NCBI GenBank assembly: GCA_947483075.1
Contig: CANKLE010000001.1
Span: 248,001 to 312,000, forward strand
DNA length: 64,000 nucleotides
From: Flavobacteriaceae bacterium
Lineage (GTDB): Bacteria > Bacteroidota > Bacteroidia > Flavobacteriales > Flavobacteriaceae
Reading direction: 5' to 3'
The notes under the pieces were generated by a model. The model was given only the letters and a program-made list of their open reading frames with translations, made no database searches and was not told the origin of the DNA. Shown here in pieces: positions 27,823 to 36,214 of the stretch (positions are counted from its first letter, which is position 1; each line of letters starts with the position of its first letter). Position numbers and translations under genes: made by a program.

Positions 27823-28305
27823 ATGAGTACATCAGCCCCAAAATCTAAAGGAATTTCACTCAACTGGGGAACCGGTATCCTATTGGCCTTTGCGTTTTTT
27901 ATGTCGTTTATCTTGTATTTTGTCATAAAAGTACAAGTGAGTTCAAAATACAACAACGAATTGGTTGTGGAAGAATATTATAAAAAAGATGCTCATTTTG
28001 AAACCGAAATGGTTCAAATTCAAAATGCGCACGATTTGACTCAACAGCCCAAAATCACAGCCAACTCACAAGGTATTGTTGTAGTGTTTCCGAAACAATT
28101 TAATTCAAAGCAACTCAAAGGAATAGTATCCCTATATCGACCGTCTAACAAAAAATTAGATTTTGAAATCCCTATTTCGACGTCTAGTTCCACTTTGCTC
28201 ATACCTAAAAAAAGTTTGGTAGGCGGTCTTTGGGATATTACTTTAAGCTGGGAATACCAAGGAAAATCCTATATGGATAAACAGCGCTTGTATTACCCGA
28301 ATTAA
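27823..28305 (+). CDS. ccoH: FixH/CcoH-family protein
   Basis: A 160-residue protein with one N-terminal helix (residues ~14-36) followed by VVEEYYKKDAHFETEM, the conserved YYK region of FixH, and a periplasmic beta domain. Family members take part in cbb3 oxidase assembly. It lies between ccoG and the TauE/SafE gene. Confidence 0.88.
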   Translation: MSTSAPKSKGISLNWGTGILLAFAFFMSFILYFVIKVQVSSKYNNELVVEEYYKKDAHFETEMVQIQNAHDLTQQPKITANSQGIVVVFPKQFNSKQLKGIVSLYRPSNKKLDFEIPISTSSSTLLIPKKSLVGGLWDITLSWEYQGKSYMDKQRLYYPN

Positions 28306-28311
28306 TCAATT

Positions 28312-29016
28312 ATGCTGTACACGGCTTTTATATTTGGTTTGCTCAGTAGTTTACACTGCGTAGGGATGTGCGGTCCCATTGCGCTGATGTTGCCTGTTGG
28401 GAACTCAAAAGGAATAGCCAAATACAGCAGAATAGCCTTGTATCACCTGGGCCGAATGAGTGCCTATGCCAGCATTGGTTTGCTATTTGGACTTCTTGGT
28501 CGTGGTTTGTTTATAGCAGGATTTCAACAAAGAATATCTATTGCTATTGGTATTGCCATGATTTTGGTGAGCTTGATTTCCGAAAAACAGCTCGGCCAAT
28601 TTTCAATTTCAACACCCATTTTTAGATTGCTGTCGCAGCTTAAATCGTTGCTAGGAGCGCAGTTCAAAAACCGTTCTTTGCAGTCGTTTTTTACCATTGG
28701 CTACCTGAATGGTTTTTTGCCTTGCGGCATGGTCTATGTGGCTTTGTTTGGTGCCGTAGCGATGCAAACAGCTGCTGTAGGTGCTTTGTATATGTTGGTA
28801 TTTGGTCTTGGCACATTGCCGCTCATGTGCAGTATTTCTGTAGTGAGTGATCGATTGTCATTGCGCACCCGAAATGCCATTCAACGCTACATTCCAGTTT
28901 TTGCGATAGCGCTAGGCGTTTTGTTTATCATTAGAGGACTTGGGCTAGGAATACCTTATGTATCGCCCACACAAACGAGTTTATTTATTCAACAACATCC
29001 TACTTGTCACCCTTAA
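28312..29016 (+). CDS. TauE/SafE-like membrane protein of the cco cluster
   Basis: A 234-residue protein with six or seven helices. The start LLSSLHCVGMCGPIALMLP contains the HCxGMCG motif found in the cco-linked TauE/SafE-like (sulfite exporter superfamily) proteins; the same kind of Cys/Gly motif recurs in FLPCGMVYVALFG. Probably helps oxidase maturation, perhaps in metal or thiol transfer; this is inference from context. Confidence 0.85.
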   Translation: MLYTAFIFGLLSSLHCVGMCGPIALMLPVGNSKGIAKYSRIALYHLGRMSAYASIGLLFGLLGRGLFIAGFQQRISIAIGIAMILVSLISEKQLGQFSISTPIFRLLSQLKSLLGAQFKNRSLQSFFTIGYLNGFLPCGMVYVALFGAVAMQTAAVGALYMLVFGLGTLPLMCSISVVSDRLSLRTRNAIQRYIPVFAIALGVLFIIRGLGLGIPYVSPTQTSLFIQQHPTCHP

Positions 29017-29027
29017 AAATTAACCCC

Positions 29028-29258
29028 ATGGAAAAACACGATTTAGTACACGAATTGCCCGAATACAAAGATCAAATTCACGCGCTAAAAATGAGTCATC
29101 CTCATTTTCGAAAATTGTTTGACGAATACCACGAACTCGATCACCAGATCTTGCGCATCAAAACAGGCATTGAAATCGCCACCGATGAAGCGCTCAAAGA
29201 AATGAAAACACACCTGCTTTACCTAAAAGACGAGCTCTATGCAATCGTTAAGGCCTAA
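29028..29258 (+). CDS. YdcH-family (DUF465) small protein
   Basis: A 76-residue helical hairpin protein (HDLVHELPEYKDQIHALK, FDEYHELDHQILRI, LKEMKTHLLYLKDELY). YdcH/DUF465 proteins have no settled function. The ATG at 29028 is preferred to an earlier in-frame start inside the TauE/SafE gene. It closes the cco operon before a strong terminator. Confidence 0.85.
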   Translation: MEKHDLVHELPEYKDQIHALKMSHPHFRKLFDEYHELDHQILRIKTGIEIATDEALKEMKTHLLYLKDELYAIVKA

Positions 29259-29263
29259 TAAAA

Positions 29264-29292
29264 AATCACGCGATAAGCGTGATTTTTTTTGT
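29264..29292. terminator. Bidirectional terminator between cco operon and hemN
   Basis: AATCACGC (29264-29271) pairs with GCGTGATT (29277-29284) around a 5-nt loop, with A and T runs on the two sides. Confidence 0.9.
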
Positions 29293-30657
29293 TTATATCG
29301 TCATGGAGAACAACTCAGTTTCGGGGGCTTTGCGTTTCAGGCGTAAATCAAAGGCCATACAAATGTTGCGCACATACGGTTTTCCTTTTTCGGTAACCTG
29401 AATACCTTGTTTCATATACAGAACTAAGCCATCTTGTTCCATTTCTTTCAATTGGCTCAATACTTCTGGAATTTCATCGAAGTACAACTCCTTGTTTGCC
29501 CAACTGGTTTCAAATTGACACATTAAATTCAAAATGTGTTTCCGAATTATTAAATCTTCATCGGTAAGCTGATGCCCTCTTAAAATTGGTAATTCATTTT
29601 GGTTTATTGCGTGGTAATAGGTTTCGATCGTTTTCATATTTTGTGCAAAACCATACCAACTGTCGCTGATGGACGATACGCCCAAGCCAATCATCAACTG
29701 CGTTTTGGAGTGGCTGTAGCCCATAAAGTTGCGGTGTAATTTTTTGTTTTGAAAGGCTTTGTACAACGAATCGGTTTTTAAGGCAAAGTGATCCATGCCA
29801 ATTTCGTGGTAATCATTTTCAAACAGCAATTCTTTGCCCACTTCATACAACTCGCGTTTCACCTCGTCTTTGGGTACATCTTGGTCTTTAAATCCGCGTT
29901 GTCCGTTGCCTTTTATCCAAGGTACGTGAGCATAGCTGTAAAATGCCAAGCGATCGGGAGCTAGTGATTTGGTTTTTTCAATGGTATCAATCACATCGTC
30001 CAGCACTTGAAACGGCAAGCCAAATATCAGGTCGTGGCCTATAGAAGTGTAGCCAATTTCACGCGCCCAAAACGTAACCTTGGCCACGTTATGAAACGGC
30101 TGTATCCGGTGAATGGCTTCTTGCACCTTGGGTGAATAATCTTGCACGCCAAAACTCACACGCCGAAAACCCAACTCGTAGAGTTTTTGCAAATGGGCAC
30201 GGCTGGTATTGTTGGGATGGCCTTCAAAACTAAAGTCAAAATCAGCTGCTCGATCGGCTGTTTTAAATAGGCCTGTGATTAATTTTTCTAATTGGTTTAC
30301 CGAGAAAAAGGTAGGTGTTCCGCCACCCAAATGAATTTCTTTAATCTGAGGTCTGTCGTCAAAAAGGGCACAATACATGCTCCATTCTTGAAGTACGGCC
30401 TCGATATAAGGACTTTCTACTTCGTGGTTTTTGGTGATGCGTTTATTACACCCACAAAAGGTGCACATACTTTCGCAAAAAGGCAAATGGATATACAAGC
30501 TGATTCCTTCGGTTCGGTTGCTTTCGCGAAACGATTGTTGTATCGATTCTTTCCACTCTTTTGTAGTAAAAAGGGCTTCTTCCCAGTAGGGCACAGTTGG
30601 ATAGCTGGTGTATCTCGGTCCCGGTACATTGTACTTTTGTAGCAGTGAAGTTCGCAT
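29293..30657 (-). CDS. hemN: Oxygen-independent coproporphyrinogen III oxidase
   Basis: A 454-residue radical-SAM enzyme making protoporphyrinogen IX without oxygen. The cluster motif appears as CESMCTFCGC, with YIHLPFCE before it and HLGGGTPTF after it, and GHDLIFGLPFQ further on. The ATG at 30657 (MRTSLLQKYNVPGPRYTSYP) gives the usual N-terminus; the frame from 30687 adds ten unlikely residues. A Crp/Fnr-type palindrome lies upstream, matching a need for this enzyme at low oxygen. Confidence 0.95.
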   Translation of the reverse strand: MRTSLLQKYNVPGPRYTSYPTVPYWEEALFTTKEWKESIQQSFRESNRTEGISLYIHLPFCESMCTFCGCNKRITKNHEVESPYIEAVLQEWSMYCALFDDRPQIKEIHLGGGTPTFFSVNQLEKLITGLFKTADRAADFDFSFEGHPNNTSRAHLQKLYELGFRRVSFGVQDYSPKVQEAIHRIQPFHNVAKVTFWAREIGYTSIGHDLIFGLPFQVLDDVIDTIEKTKSLAPDRLAFYSYAHVPWIKGNGQRGFKDQDVPKDEVKRELYEVGKELLFENDYHEIGMDHFALKTDSLYKAFQNKKLHRNFMGYSHSKTQLMIGLGVSSISDSWYGFAQNMKTIETYYHAINQNELPILRGHQLTDEDLIIRKHILNLMCQFETSWANKELYFDEIPEVLSQLKEMEQDGLVLYMKQGIQVTEKGKPYVRNICMAFDLRLKRKAPETELFSMTI

Positions 30658-30675
30658 AGCTTTTAAATTTACCCT

Positions 30676-30720
30676 CAAAAATACCAATGTATAACGGTAG
30701 GGCCTATGATAATTGTCATG
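30676..30720 (-). promoter_or_regulatory. Candidate Crp/Fnr operator and promoter for hemN
   Basis: TATGATAATTGTCATG (30705-30720) resembles the palindrome before fixI. On the minus strand TATTTTTG (30683 to 30676) is a full -7 box 21 nt from the operator, the same spacing as at ccoS, again placing the operator near -42. Confidence 0.7.
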
Positions 30721-30721
30721 C

Positions 30722-30920
30722 GGAAAGCGTTGAGTCTAAAGTCGAAAGTCAAAAGTCGTAAAGTCGAAAGGATAATAGTATACTAAGAACTTCTTTAATT
30801 AATAATGAAAAATTAATAATGAAAAATTAATAATTGAGGGAGTATACTAAGAAAGGCTGATGGCTTAAAGTGGGAAGTGGGGAGTTGGGAGTGTGGAATT
30901 TTTATATAAGTGTAATAAGA
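30722..30920. repeat. Heptad and A/T repeat region upstream of the DUF6175-like gene
   Basis: Contains AAAGTCG/AAAGTCA heptads, two 14-nt AATAATGAAAAATT units, GGGAAGT/GGGGAGT heptads, and AGTATACTAAG words at 30777-30787 and 30841-30851 that bracket the A/T units. No gene is seen from 30721 to 31025. Confidence 0.7.
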
Positions 30921-31025
30921 ACTTTTATTTTAAATAGTTGAAAACTAATTTTTTTAAGGAAAAGGCTTTTATTTGCTTTATGTATTTGAGATGAAAAAAT
31001 TACTATATATTTAATCAAAAAAGAA

Positions 31026-31973
31026 ATGAAACAACTATTTACAAAATTATCCGTGTTTTTTTGCCTACTTTTTGCAACATCACTCGTGGCACAAATTAAA
31101 AAACCAATATTAACGGCGGTCCCTTCTGAAGTTTGGTGCGCCCAAAATGGTTATATAGAGGAAATTAACAATAATGGGAATAAAGTAAAGGTTGCAGATT
31201 ATAAAAGAGCGATAAAAGAGAATGCCAATCTCAAGAGTGCTATTTCAATTATTGAACAATTAATGCGTGAACGCGATATTGTATTGATGAATTTTGGTGC
31301 GAAAGTACTTGCAGATGAGCAGTTGGCTGCAAATAATACAGTAGATTCTTCATATAAATCAGAAAACAATACATCTAGTCTAGATGAACTACTTAAAATT
31401 ACCACACCAAATATATTTCTTGAATTAAATTGGAAAGTAAATAAACAAGGTCCTCAAGTTTCTTTAACATTTAATTTACAGGCGCTTGATCCCTACACCA
31501 ATAAAATTGTTGCAAGTGCATCGGGAACTGGGCCTATGGTAACTGCCACCGATTTTTCTGTTTTATTTCAAGAAGCTGTTTCGCAAAACATAGATAATTT
31601 CATGGTACAATTACAAGATTATTTTAAAGATATTGAAAAGAATGGACAAGAAGTTGTCATTTCTGTTGCAACGTCTGATACCTGGGATGGAAATTTAAAA
31701 GCTATGTATGAAGGTGAAGAACTTTCAGGTATTATTGAACGATGGATGTCTAGTAATGCATATAATGGCAGATTTAGCATGTTAAAAAGCAATGACACTA
31801 TGCTGCTTTATAATGTCCGTATTCCTATTCTTGGTAACGATGGGAGGAGTTTAACTATTCATAATTTTACCCGTTCCATGCGGAAATTTTTAATTAGTAG
31901 TCCTTACAATTTAAAATGCGTCACTAATATTAAAGGACCCGGACAAGCTACGATTATTTTGGGTGCAGATTAA
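31026..31973 (+). CDS. Secreted protein, DUF6175-like
   Basis: A 315-residue protein with a cleavable signal peptide (residues 1-22, ending LVAQ). It resembles DUF6175 proteins of Bacteroidota: VPSEVWCAQNGY near the N-terminus and an acidic WDGNLKAMYEGEEL region in the second half. Function unknown. It is flanked on both sides by repeat-rich gaps and may be an insertion relative to its neighbours. Confidence 0.7.
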   Translation: MKQLFTKLSVFFCLLFATSLVAQIKKPILTAVPSEVWCAQNGYIEEINNNGNKVKVADYKRAIKENANLKSAISIIEQLMRERDIVLMNFGAKVLADEQLAANNTVDSSYKSENNTSSLDELLKITTPNIFLELNWKVNKQGPQVSLTFNLQALDPYTNKIVASASGTGPMVTATDFSVLFQEAVSQNIDNFMVQLQDYFKDIEKNGQEVVISVATSDTWDGNLKAMYEGEELSGIIERWMSSNAYNGRFSMLKSNDTMLLYNVRIPILGNDGRSLTIHNFTRSMRKFLISSPYNLKCVTNIKGPGQATIILGAD

Positions 31974-32076
31974 GAATTGCTAATCCGATGGCGCGGATTT
32001 TCTTCGGCAGTCACTTCGCTCGTTTTATAATCCGTGCCGATATTAAATTCTAACTAACATCACAGCTGCCGCACGA

Positions 32077-32176
32077 AACAAAATTCGACGAAGTAAATCC
32101 TTTTATGTGTTTTTCTAGTTTACAATTGCCACGCGAAGGGATTGACTTCGTCGAATTTCATTTCGCGCGGGAGCGG
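32077..32176. repeat. Imperfect inverted repeat, about 35-bp arms
   Basis: AATTCGACGAAGTAAATCC (from 32082) and its near-complement GGGATTGACTTCGTCGAATT (32138-32157) form the core; homology continues outward (GCACGAAAC on the left against the complement of the TTTCGCGCG block on the right). The loop is about 35 nt. The right arm's outer part is a direct repeat of 32501-32523. Confidence 0.7.
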
Positions 32177-32186
32177 CGCAGCAGTT

Positions 32187-32375
32187 CTACTCTTGCTTTC
32201 TGTTCTTCAAAAAAGTGTTCATTCGATCTACAAAAGAAACAAGTGTAGCAACAAACAGAAGCACTTGGTATAATCTAATATTGGAAACTCCTGCTTGTAT
32301 TATCTCATAAATGAATAACGTTAGGGCAACAATGTGAATTGCCAAGAATGTAAATTCGAAATAATATTTTTTCAT
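32187..32375 (-). CDS. Small two-helix membrane protein
   Basis: A possible 62-residue protein starting MKKYYFEFTFLAIHIVALTL at the ATG at 32375, with two hydrophobic stretches (residues ~7-27 and ~33-50) and a basic tail FLKNRKQE. Function unknown. It lies between two identical 23-bp direct repeats, so it may have arrived as a small insertion. Nothing else is seen from 32376 to 32500. Confidence 0.5.
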   Translation of the reverse strand: MKKYYFEFTFLAIHIVALTLFIYEIIQAGVSNIRLYQVLLFVATLVSFVDRMNTFLKNRKQE

Positions 32376-32500
32376 GTCTCTTGATTTTAATGAATTAGTT
32401 GTTGAATAGCTCAATAATAGTATAAAAAACTGCAACTGAAATTCAGTAGTTAAAAAAAGGAGTAGCGCTTTGGTTATTCTTTGATCTAGCGTTAGGTAGA

Positions 32501-32523
32501 AATTTCATTTCGCGCGGGAGCGG
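32501..32523. repeat. Direct repeat, identical to 32154-32176
   Basis: The 23-bp sequence beginning AATTTCATTTCGCGCGGGAG is present at both places, 347 bp apart, and flanks the small membrane-protein ORF. Confidence 0.85.
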
Positions 32524-32524
32524 G

Positions 32525-32656
32525 GGTACTATTTATGAGATGATAGACTAAAGGATGAGAGATGAAATACCGTTCTAAGAAAAAAACGCATAACGCATAA
32601 CGCATAACTCATAACTCATAACTCATCAAGAGTTCTTAGTATACTTTTAAACCTAA
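32525..32656. repeat. GCATAAC/TCATAAC heptad array
   Basis: GCATAAC repeated three times and TCATAAC twice (about 32587-32625), followed by GTTCTTAGTATACTTTTAAA (32631-32650) and CCTAAAA/CCTAAAC. It lies just after the end of the DUF349 gene. Confidence 0.75.
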
Positions 32657-32659
32657 AAC

Positions 32660-34843
32660 CTAAACAATCTCCCTCAACTTCTTCAACTTATCCCGCAAAA
32701 CGGCCATTTCTTCTTTGTGTTTCTCGATGTTTTTACGCACTTCGAGCACAATGGAGTTTTCTTTTTTGGCATTTTTGGTGTTGGTAAAAAACTGGATGTT
32801 GTTTTCTAATTGAAAGATTTCGGCTTGAACTTCCTCGATTTTGCGACTCAAGAAGATTTTTTCGCCTTCTAGTTTTCGGGTATCGTTAGAATCAGACAAT
32901 TGATCCATGCGGTTGGTGAAACGCATCATGTCGCCTTCTTTTTTGCTGAGGCTTAGTTTCTCAAACAAGGCGTCCAAAATTTTATTGAATTTGCCCTCAA
33001 TGTGACGGCGGGGGAACGGAACTTTTCCGAAGCTTTTCCAGGCTTCAATATGTGCTTTTATGGCGTCCAAATCGGTTTTGTGCACGCCGGTAAGTTCAAA
33101 ACTGCGCAAGCTTTCCAAGTAGGCTTTTTTCTTTTCGAATGCTTCTACTTCTTCTCCATTTTCTTCTTTTTTCTGCGACTTCACCGTTTCAAAGTAGGCG
33201 TTGCAGGCCGCTCTAAATTCGGTCCACAAACTGTCCGAGTATTTGCGTGGCACGTGCCCAATCGATTTCCAATCTTCCTGGATTTTTTTCATCAGGGGAG
33301 TGGTTGCCGCAAAATCGGTGCTTTCGGCCAATGCTTTGGCTTGGGCAACCAAGGCTTGTTTTTGCGTTAAATTATCGGTTTGGTCTTTTTTGATTTCTTT
33401 GTAGAACGAGTTTTTCAACACGTTAAAGCTCCGTACAGCATGTTTAAATTGTGTCCAAGTGGCTTCGTTTACTTCGGCAGGGACTTTCCCTGCAGTGAAA
33501 AACGCATTGCGAAGCGCTTCAATTTTTTCGATTTGTCCCAACCAAGCGGCATGCGAATTTACTTTTTCTTGCGCTATGGTTTCCAATTCAGCAATAATGG
33601 CCTGTTTGGCGGCTAAATTGGCGGTTTCAACGGCACGAAGTCCTTCATACAACTGCTCGCGTTTGTCGTGCATAAGCTTGGTCAATTCGCTAAAGCGCGT
33701 CCAAATTTCTTCGCGGTGATCTTTAGAAACGGGTCCGATGTCTTCTTTCCAGATGCGGTGCAAATCTTGCAATTCACGGAAGGCTTTGCTGATGTCGGTT
33801 TCTTCTACCAATTCCTCAACACGGGCAATAATTTTGAGTTTTAACTCTAAGTTATGTTTAAAATCAATGTCGCGGGCTTCGCGATCGAGGTGTAAATAAT
33901 CGTAGAAATTTTCAATATGAAAATGGTAATTATTCCAAACGTGGTTGTATTTGTCTTTGGGAATCGGCCCGGCGTTTTTCCAACGTTCTCTCAACTCGTT
34001 AAATTGCTTCAACGTGTCTTTGATGTTGTTTTGCGGATTGATGAGGTTTTTTAATTCTTCAACTAATGCCAACCGAACCGTGAGGTTTTGCTGCAAATTG
34101 GTTTGTAAATTATTGAAATGCGCATTTTTACGCGCTTTGAATTGGGAATACAGTTGATCAAATTTAGGTTTAAGCGGATGTTGGTAATGAAAAGCCTCTG
34201 TTGTATCTGGGTTTTCGGCCATGAAGGCTTCTTTCTTTTCGTCTAATAAATGATAAAATTGAGCTAAGAATGATTTTTTGAGTTCTTCTACATGATCTTT
34301 TACCGCTAGAACGGCCTCTGAAGCAACCAAACTCTCTAAGTTGTTTACCAATTCCTCCAAGGTCATGGTATCGTAATCTTGCATGGGTATCTCAGCTCCT
34401 GCGCTTTCTTCTTCACTGGCTTCGGCATTAGCACTTGCAATTTCTTCGATTACGGCATCATGTTCAGTTGAAACTTCGGTAGTTGCGGCAACTTCTTCTG
34501 AAGCAATTTCAGTTGCAACAACTTCCTCGACAGCAGTTTCTGCAGGCATGCTTACTTCTTCTGTTGCTTCTTTTTCTGAAGTAGCCTCTGGTTCTTCGGC
34601 AGTAGTTTCGATAGGTGTTGACGCTTCGGCAACTTCAGCTTCTACTACTGTATCGTTCTCAACCTCAACCTCAACCTCAACCTCGATCTCATCCTCAACC
34701 TCAACTGTTTCCTCCAATGCTACGGTTGTTTCAGCTAAAATTTCTGGGTTGTTTTCGGTGGTTTCAGATTGAATTTCAGTCTGTTGAATTTCATTTTGGT
34801 CTCCATCTGCTTGTGGCAGGTTATCATTCTTTTCTTCTAACAT
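32660..34843 (-). CDS. DUF349 repeat protein
   Basis: A 727-residue, mostly helical protein. Residues ~1-165 are a low-complexity acidic stretch of Glu, Val, Ala and Thr; residues ~200-640 contain several DUF349 repeats with the recurring pattern W-x-x-(I/L)-G-x-(V/I)-P (WKNAGPIPKDKYN, WKEDIGPVSKDH, WKSIGHVPRKY, WKSFGKVPFPRRH); a C-terminal coiled coil follows (EEVQAEIFQLENNIQFF). Function is not established. The coding DNA at ~34659-34700 is a GAGGTT-type hexamer repeat encoding Glu-Val, a possible site of in-frame length change. Confidence 0.9.
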   Translation of the reverse strand: MLEEKNDNLPQADGDQNEIQQTEIQSETTENNPEILAETTVALEETVEVEDEIEVEVEVEVENDTVVEAEVAEASTPIETTAEEPEATSEKEATEEVSMPAETAVEEVVATEIASEEVAATTEVSTEHDAVIEEIASANAEASEEESAGAEIPMQDYDTMTLEELVNNLESLVASEAVLAVKDHVEELKKSFLAQFYHLLDEKKEAFMAENPDTTEAFHYQHPLKPKFDQLYSQFKARKNAHFNNLQTNLQQNLTVRLALVEELKNLINPQNNIKDTLKQFNELRERWKNAGPIPKDKYNHVWNNYHFHIENFYDYLHLDREARDIDFKHNLELKLKIIARVEELVEETDISKAFRELQDLHRIWKEDIGPVSKDHREEIWTRFSELTKLMHDKREQLYEGLRAVETANLAAKQAIIAELETIAQEKVNSHAAWLGQIEKIEALRNAFFTAGKVPAEVNEATWTQFKHAVRSFNVLKNSFYKEIKKDQTDNLTQKQALVAQAKALAESTDFAATTPLMKKIQEDWKSIGHVPRKYSDSLWTEFRAACNAYFETVKSQKKEENGEEVEAFEKKKAYLESLRSFELTGVHKTDLDAIKAHIEAWKSFGKVPFPRRHIEGKFNKILDALFEKLSLSKKEGDMMRFTNRMDQLSDSNDTRKLEGEKIFLSRKIEEVQAEIFQLENNIQFFTNTKNAKKENSIVLEVRKNIEKHKEEMAVLRDKLKKLREIV

Positions 34844-35042
34844 CGTTACGGGTGTAAAGGTTGTTTTTTATTTGAGGCCGAAAGATAGTAAACCACGACT
34901 AATATTCAAAAGGAATCTCACTTAAATGCACCGCAACTGGCTGCTTGTACCGCAACGATATGGGTAGCTTAGGAACTGTTAAAGTGTTTGCGATTTTTGT
35001 GATAAGTTGTACATTAGCCCAACAAAATTAAAATTACTGAAA

Positions 35043-35429
35043 ATGAAAAAAGTACTTTTTATGTTAATTTGTACCGCTCTTACACTTGTAACTAGTTTGG
35101 CAGCAACGGCACAAGAAAAACCAGCAGATAGTCCTGCCGCGCCTCCCACGGTGGCTCCGGTGCCCAAAGATCCATTAAGTTTAACCAAGGAACAACAAAC
35201 ACCTTATCGCGAAATCATAAAGCGGTATGCTACACTCTTGGGCGAATTGCGTCGAAGTATTTTGACGCCCGAAGAAAAAATTCAAAAACGCACCATTTTA
35301 TTGTCGCAACGCGAGGCCGAAATCAAATCAATGCTGAGTCCAGAACAATTCGCAATCCACCAGCAATTAGAAGCCGAACGGCAGGCCAGGCAGGTAAATA
35401 TGCGCAAGCCTCCTGTAAAGATGAACTAA
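35043..35429 (+). CDS. Small exported protein, Spy/CpxP-like
   Basis: A 128-residue protein with a signal peptide (MKKVLFMLICTALTLVTSL, cleavage near ATAQ), a Pro/Ala linker, and a helical domain LTKEQQTPYREIIKRY...MLSPEQFAIHQQ. The two L-(T/S)-x-(E/Q)-Q turns recall periplasmic Spy/CpxP-type proteins, though the similarity is weak. The ATG at 35043 is preferred over the frame start at 35007. Divergent from DUF349 and closed by a strong terminator. Confidence 0.7.
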   Translation: MKKVLFMLICTALTLVTSLAATAQEKPADSPAAPPTVAPVPKDPLSLTKEQQTPYREIIKRYATLLGELRRSILTPEEKIQKRTILLSQREAEIKSMLSPEQFAIHQQLEAERQARQVNMRKPPVKMN

Positions 35430-35430
35430 C

Positions 35431-35460
35431 AAAAAAGCAACGTATTTTCGTTGCTTTTTT
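35431..35460. terminator. Bidirectional hairpin terminator
   Basis: AAAAAAGCAACG pairs with CGTTGCTTTTTT around a 6-nt loop, between two converging genes (exported protein and aroE). Confidence 0.92.
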
Positions 35461-36199
35461 ATTTCTTCCAAATTTTCCAACTGGCATCTGCCTGAAAGAG
35501 CAGCATTTCATATCCGTTTTGTGTAACCGCGCCTTTTTCTTTGGCTTTTTTAAGAAATTCGGTTTCCTCTGGGTTGTATATCAAATCGAAGGCTATGTGT
35601 TGCGGACTAAAATATTCGTAGGGGATTTCGGGAAATTCAGCAGTGTTTGGGAAGGTTCCCAGGGGAGTACAATTGATCACAATGAGGTAGTCGGAAAATA
35701 CCTTTTTAGTGAGTTTGAGGTAACTGTATTGCAGTCGTTTGGGTGTTCTCGAAACAACTTTGTAATTAATTTGCAATTCTTTTAAAGCAAATTGTATGGC
35801 TTTTGAAGCGCCGCCTGTTCCCAATATCAAGGCTTTCTTGTGATGCGGCTCTAGCAGCGGCAACAACGATTTTAGGAATCCATAATAATCGGTGTTGTAG
35901 CCCTTAAAAGTTCCGTCAGGGCGTTTTTTTATTACATTAACAGCACCAATCTGTTTGGCTGATTCGTTGAGTTTCGACAAATACGGAATAATGCTTTGCT
36001 TATACGGAATGGTGACGTTCATGCCAACTAAATTGGGCGTTTGCTCCCATAATTCTGGCAATTGTTCGAGCTGCTCTAACGGAAAATTCTCGTAGGTAAA
36101 TGCCGTAATGCCTTTGGCGGCAAACTTGTCCGTAAAGTATTTTTTCGAAAATGAATGTTCAATAGATCTTCCCAGTAACCCGAGTAGTTTTGTCTGCAT
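35459..36199 (-). CDS. aroE: Shikimate dehydrogenase
   Basis: A 246-residue NADP-dependent enzyme reducing 3-dehydroshikimate. LLGRSIEHSFSKKYF and NVTIPYKQSI carry the substrate and catalytic Lys sites, LGTGGASKAI the dinucleotide motif, and INCTPLGTFPN and QNGYEMLLFQA the remaining family marks. It is slightly shorter than the E. coli protein but complete. It starts 15 nt after the TPR gene, same strand. Confidence 0.95.
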   Translation of the reverse strand: MQTKLLGLLGRSIEHSFSKKYFTDKFAAKGITAFTYENFPLEQLEQLPELWEQTPNLVGMNVTIPYKQSIIPYLSKLNESAKQIGAVNVIKKRPDGTFKGYNTDYYGFLKSLLPLLEPHHKKALILGTGGASKAIQFALKELQINYKVVSRTPKRLQYSYLKLTKKVFSDYLIVINCTPLGTFPNTAEFPEIPYEYFSPQHIAFDLIYNPEETEFLKKAKEKGAVTQNGYEMLLFQADASWKIWKK

Positions 36200-36214
36200 G
36201 GTTTGTTGGGGAAC

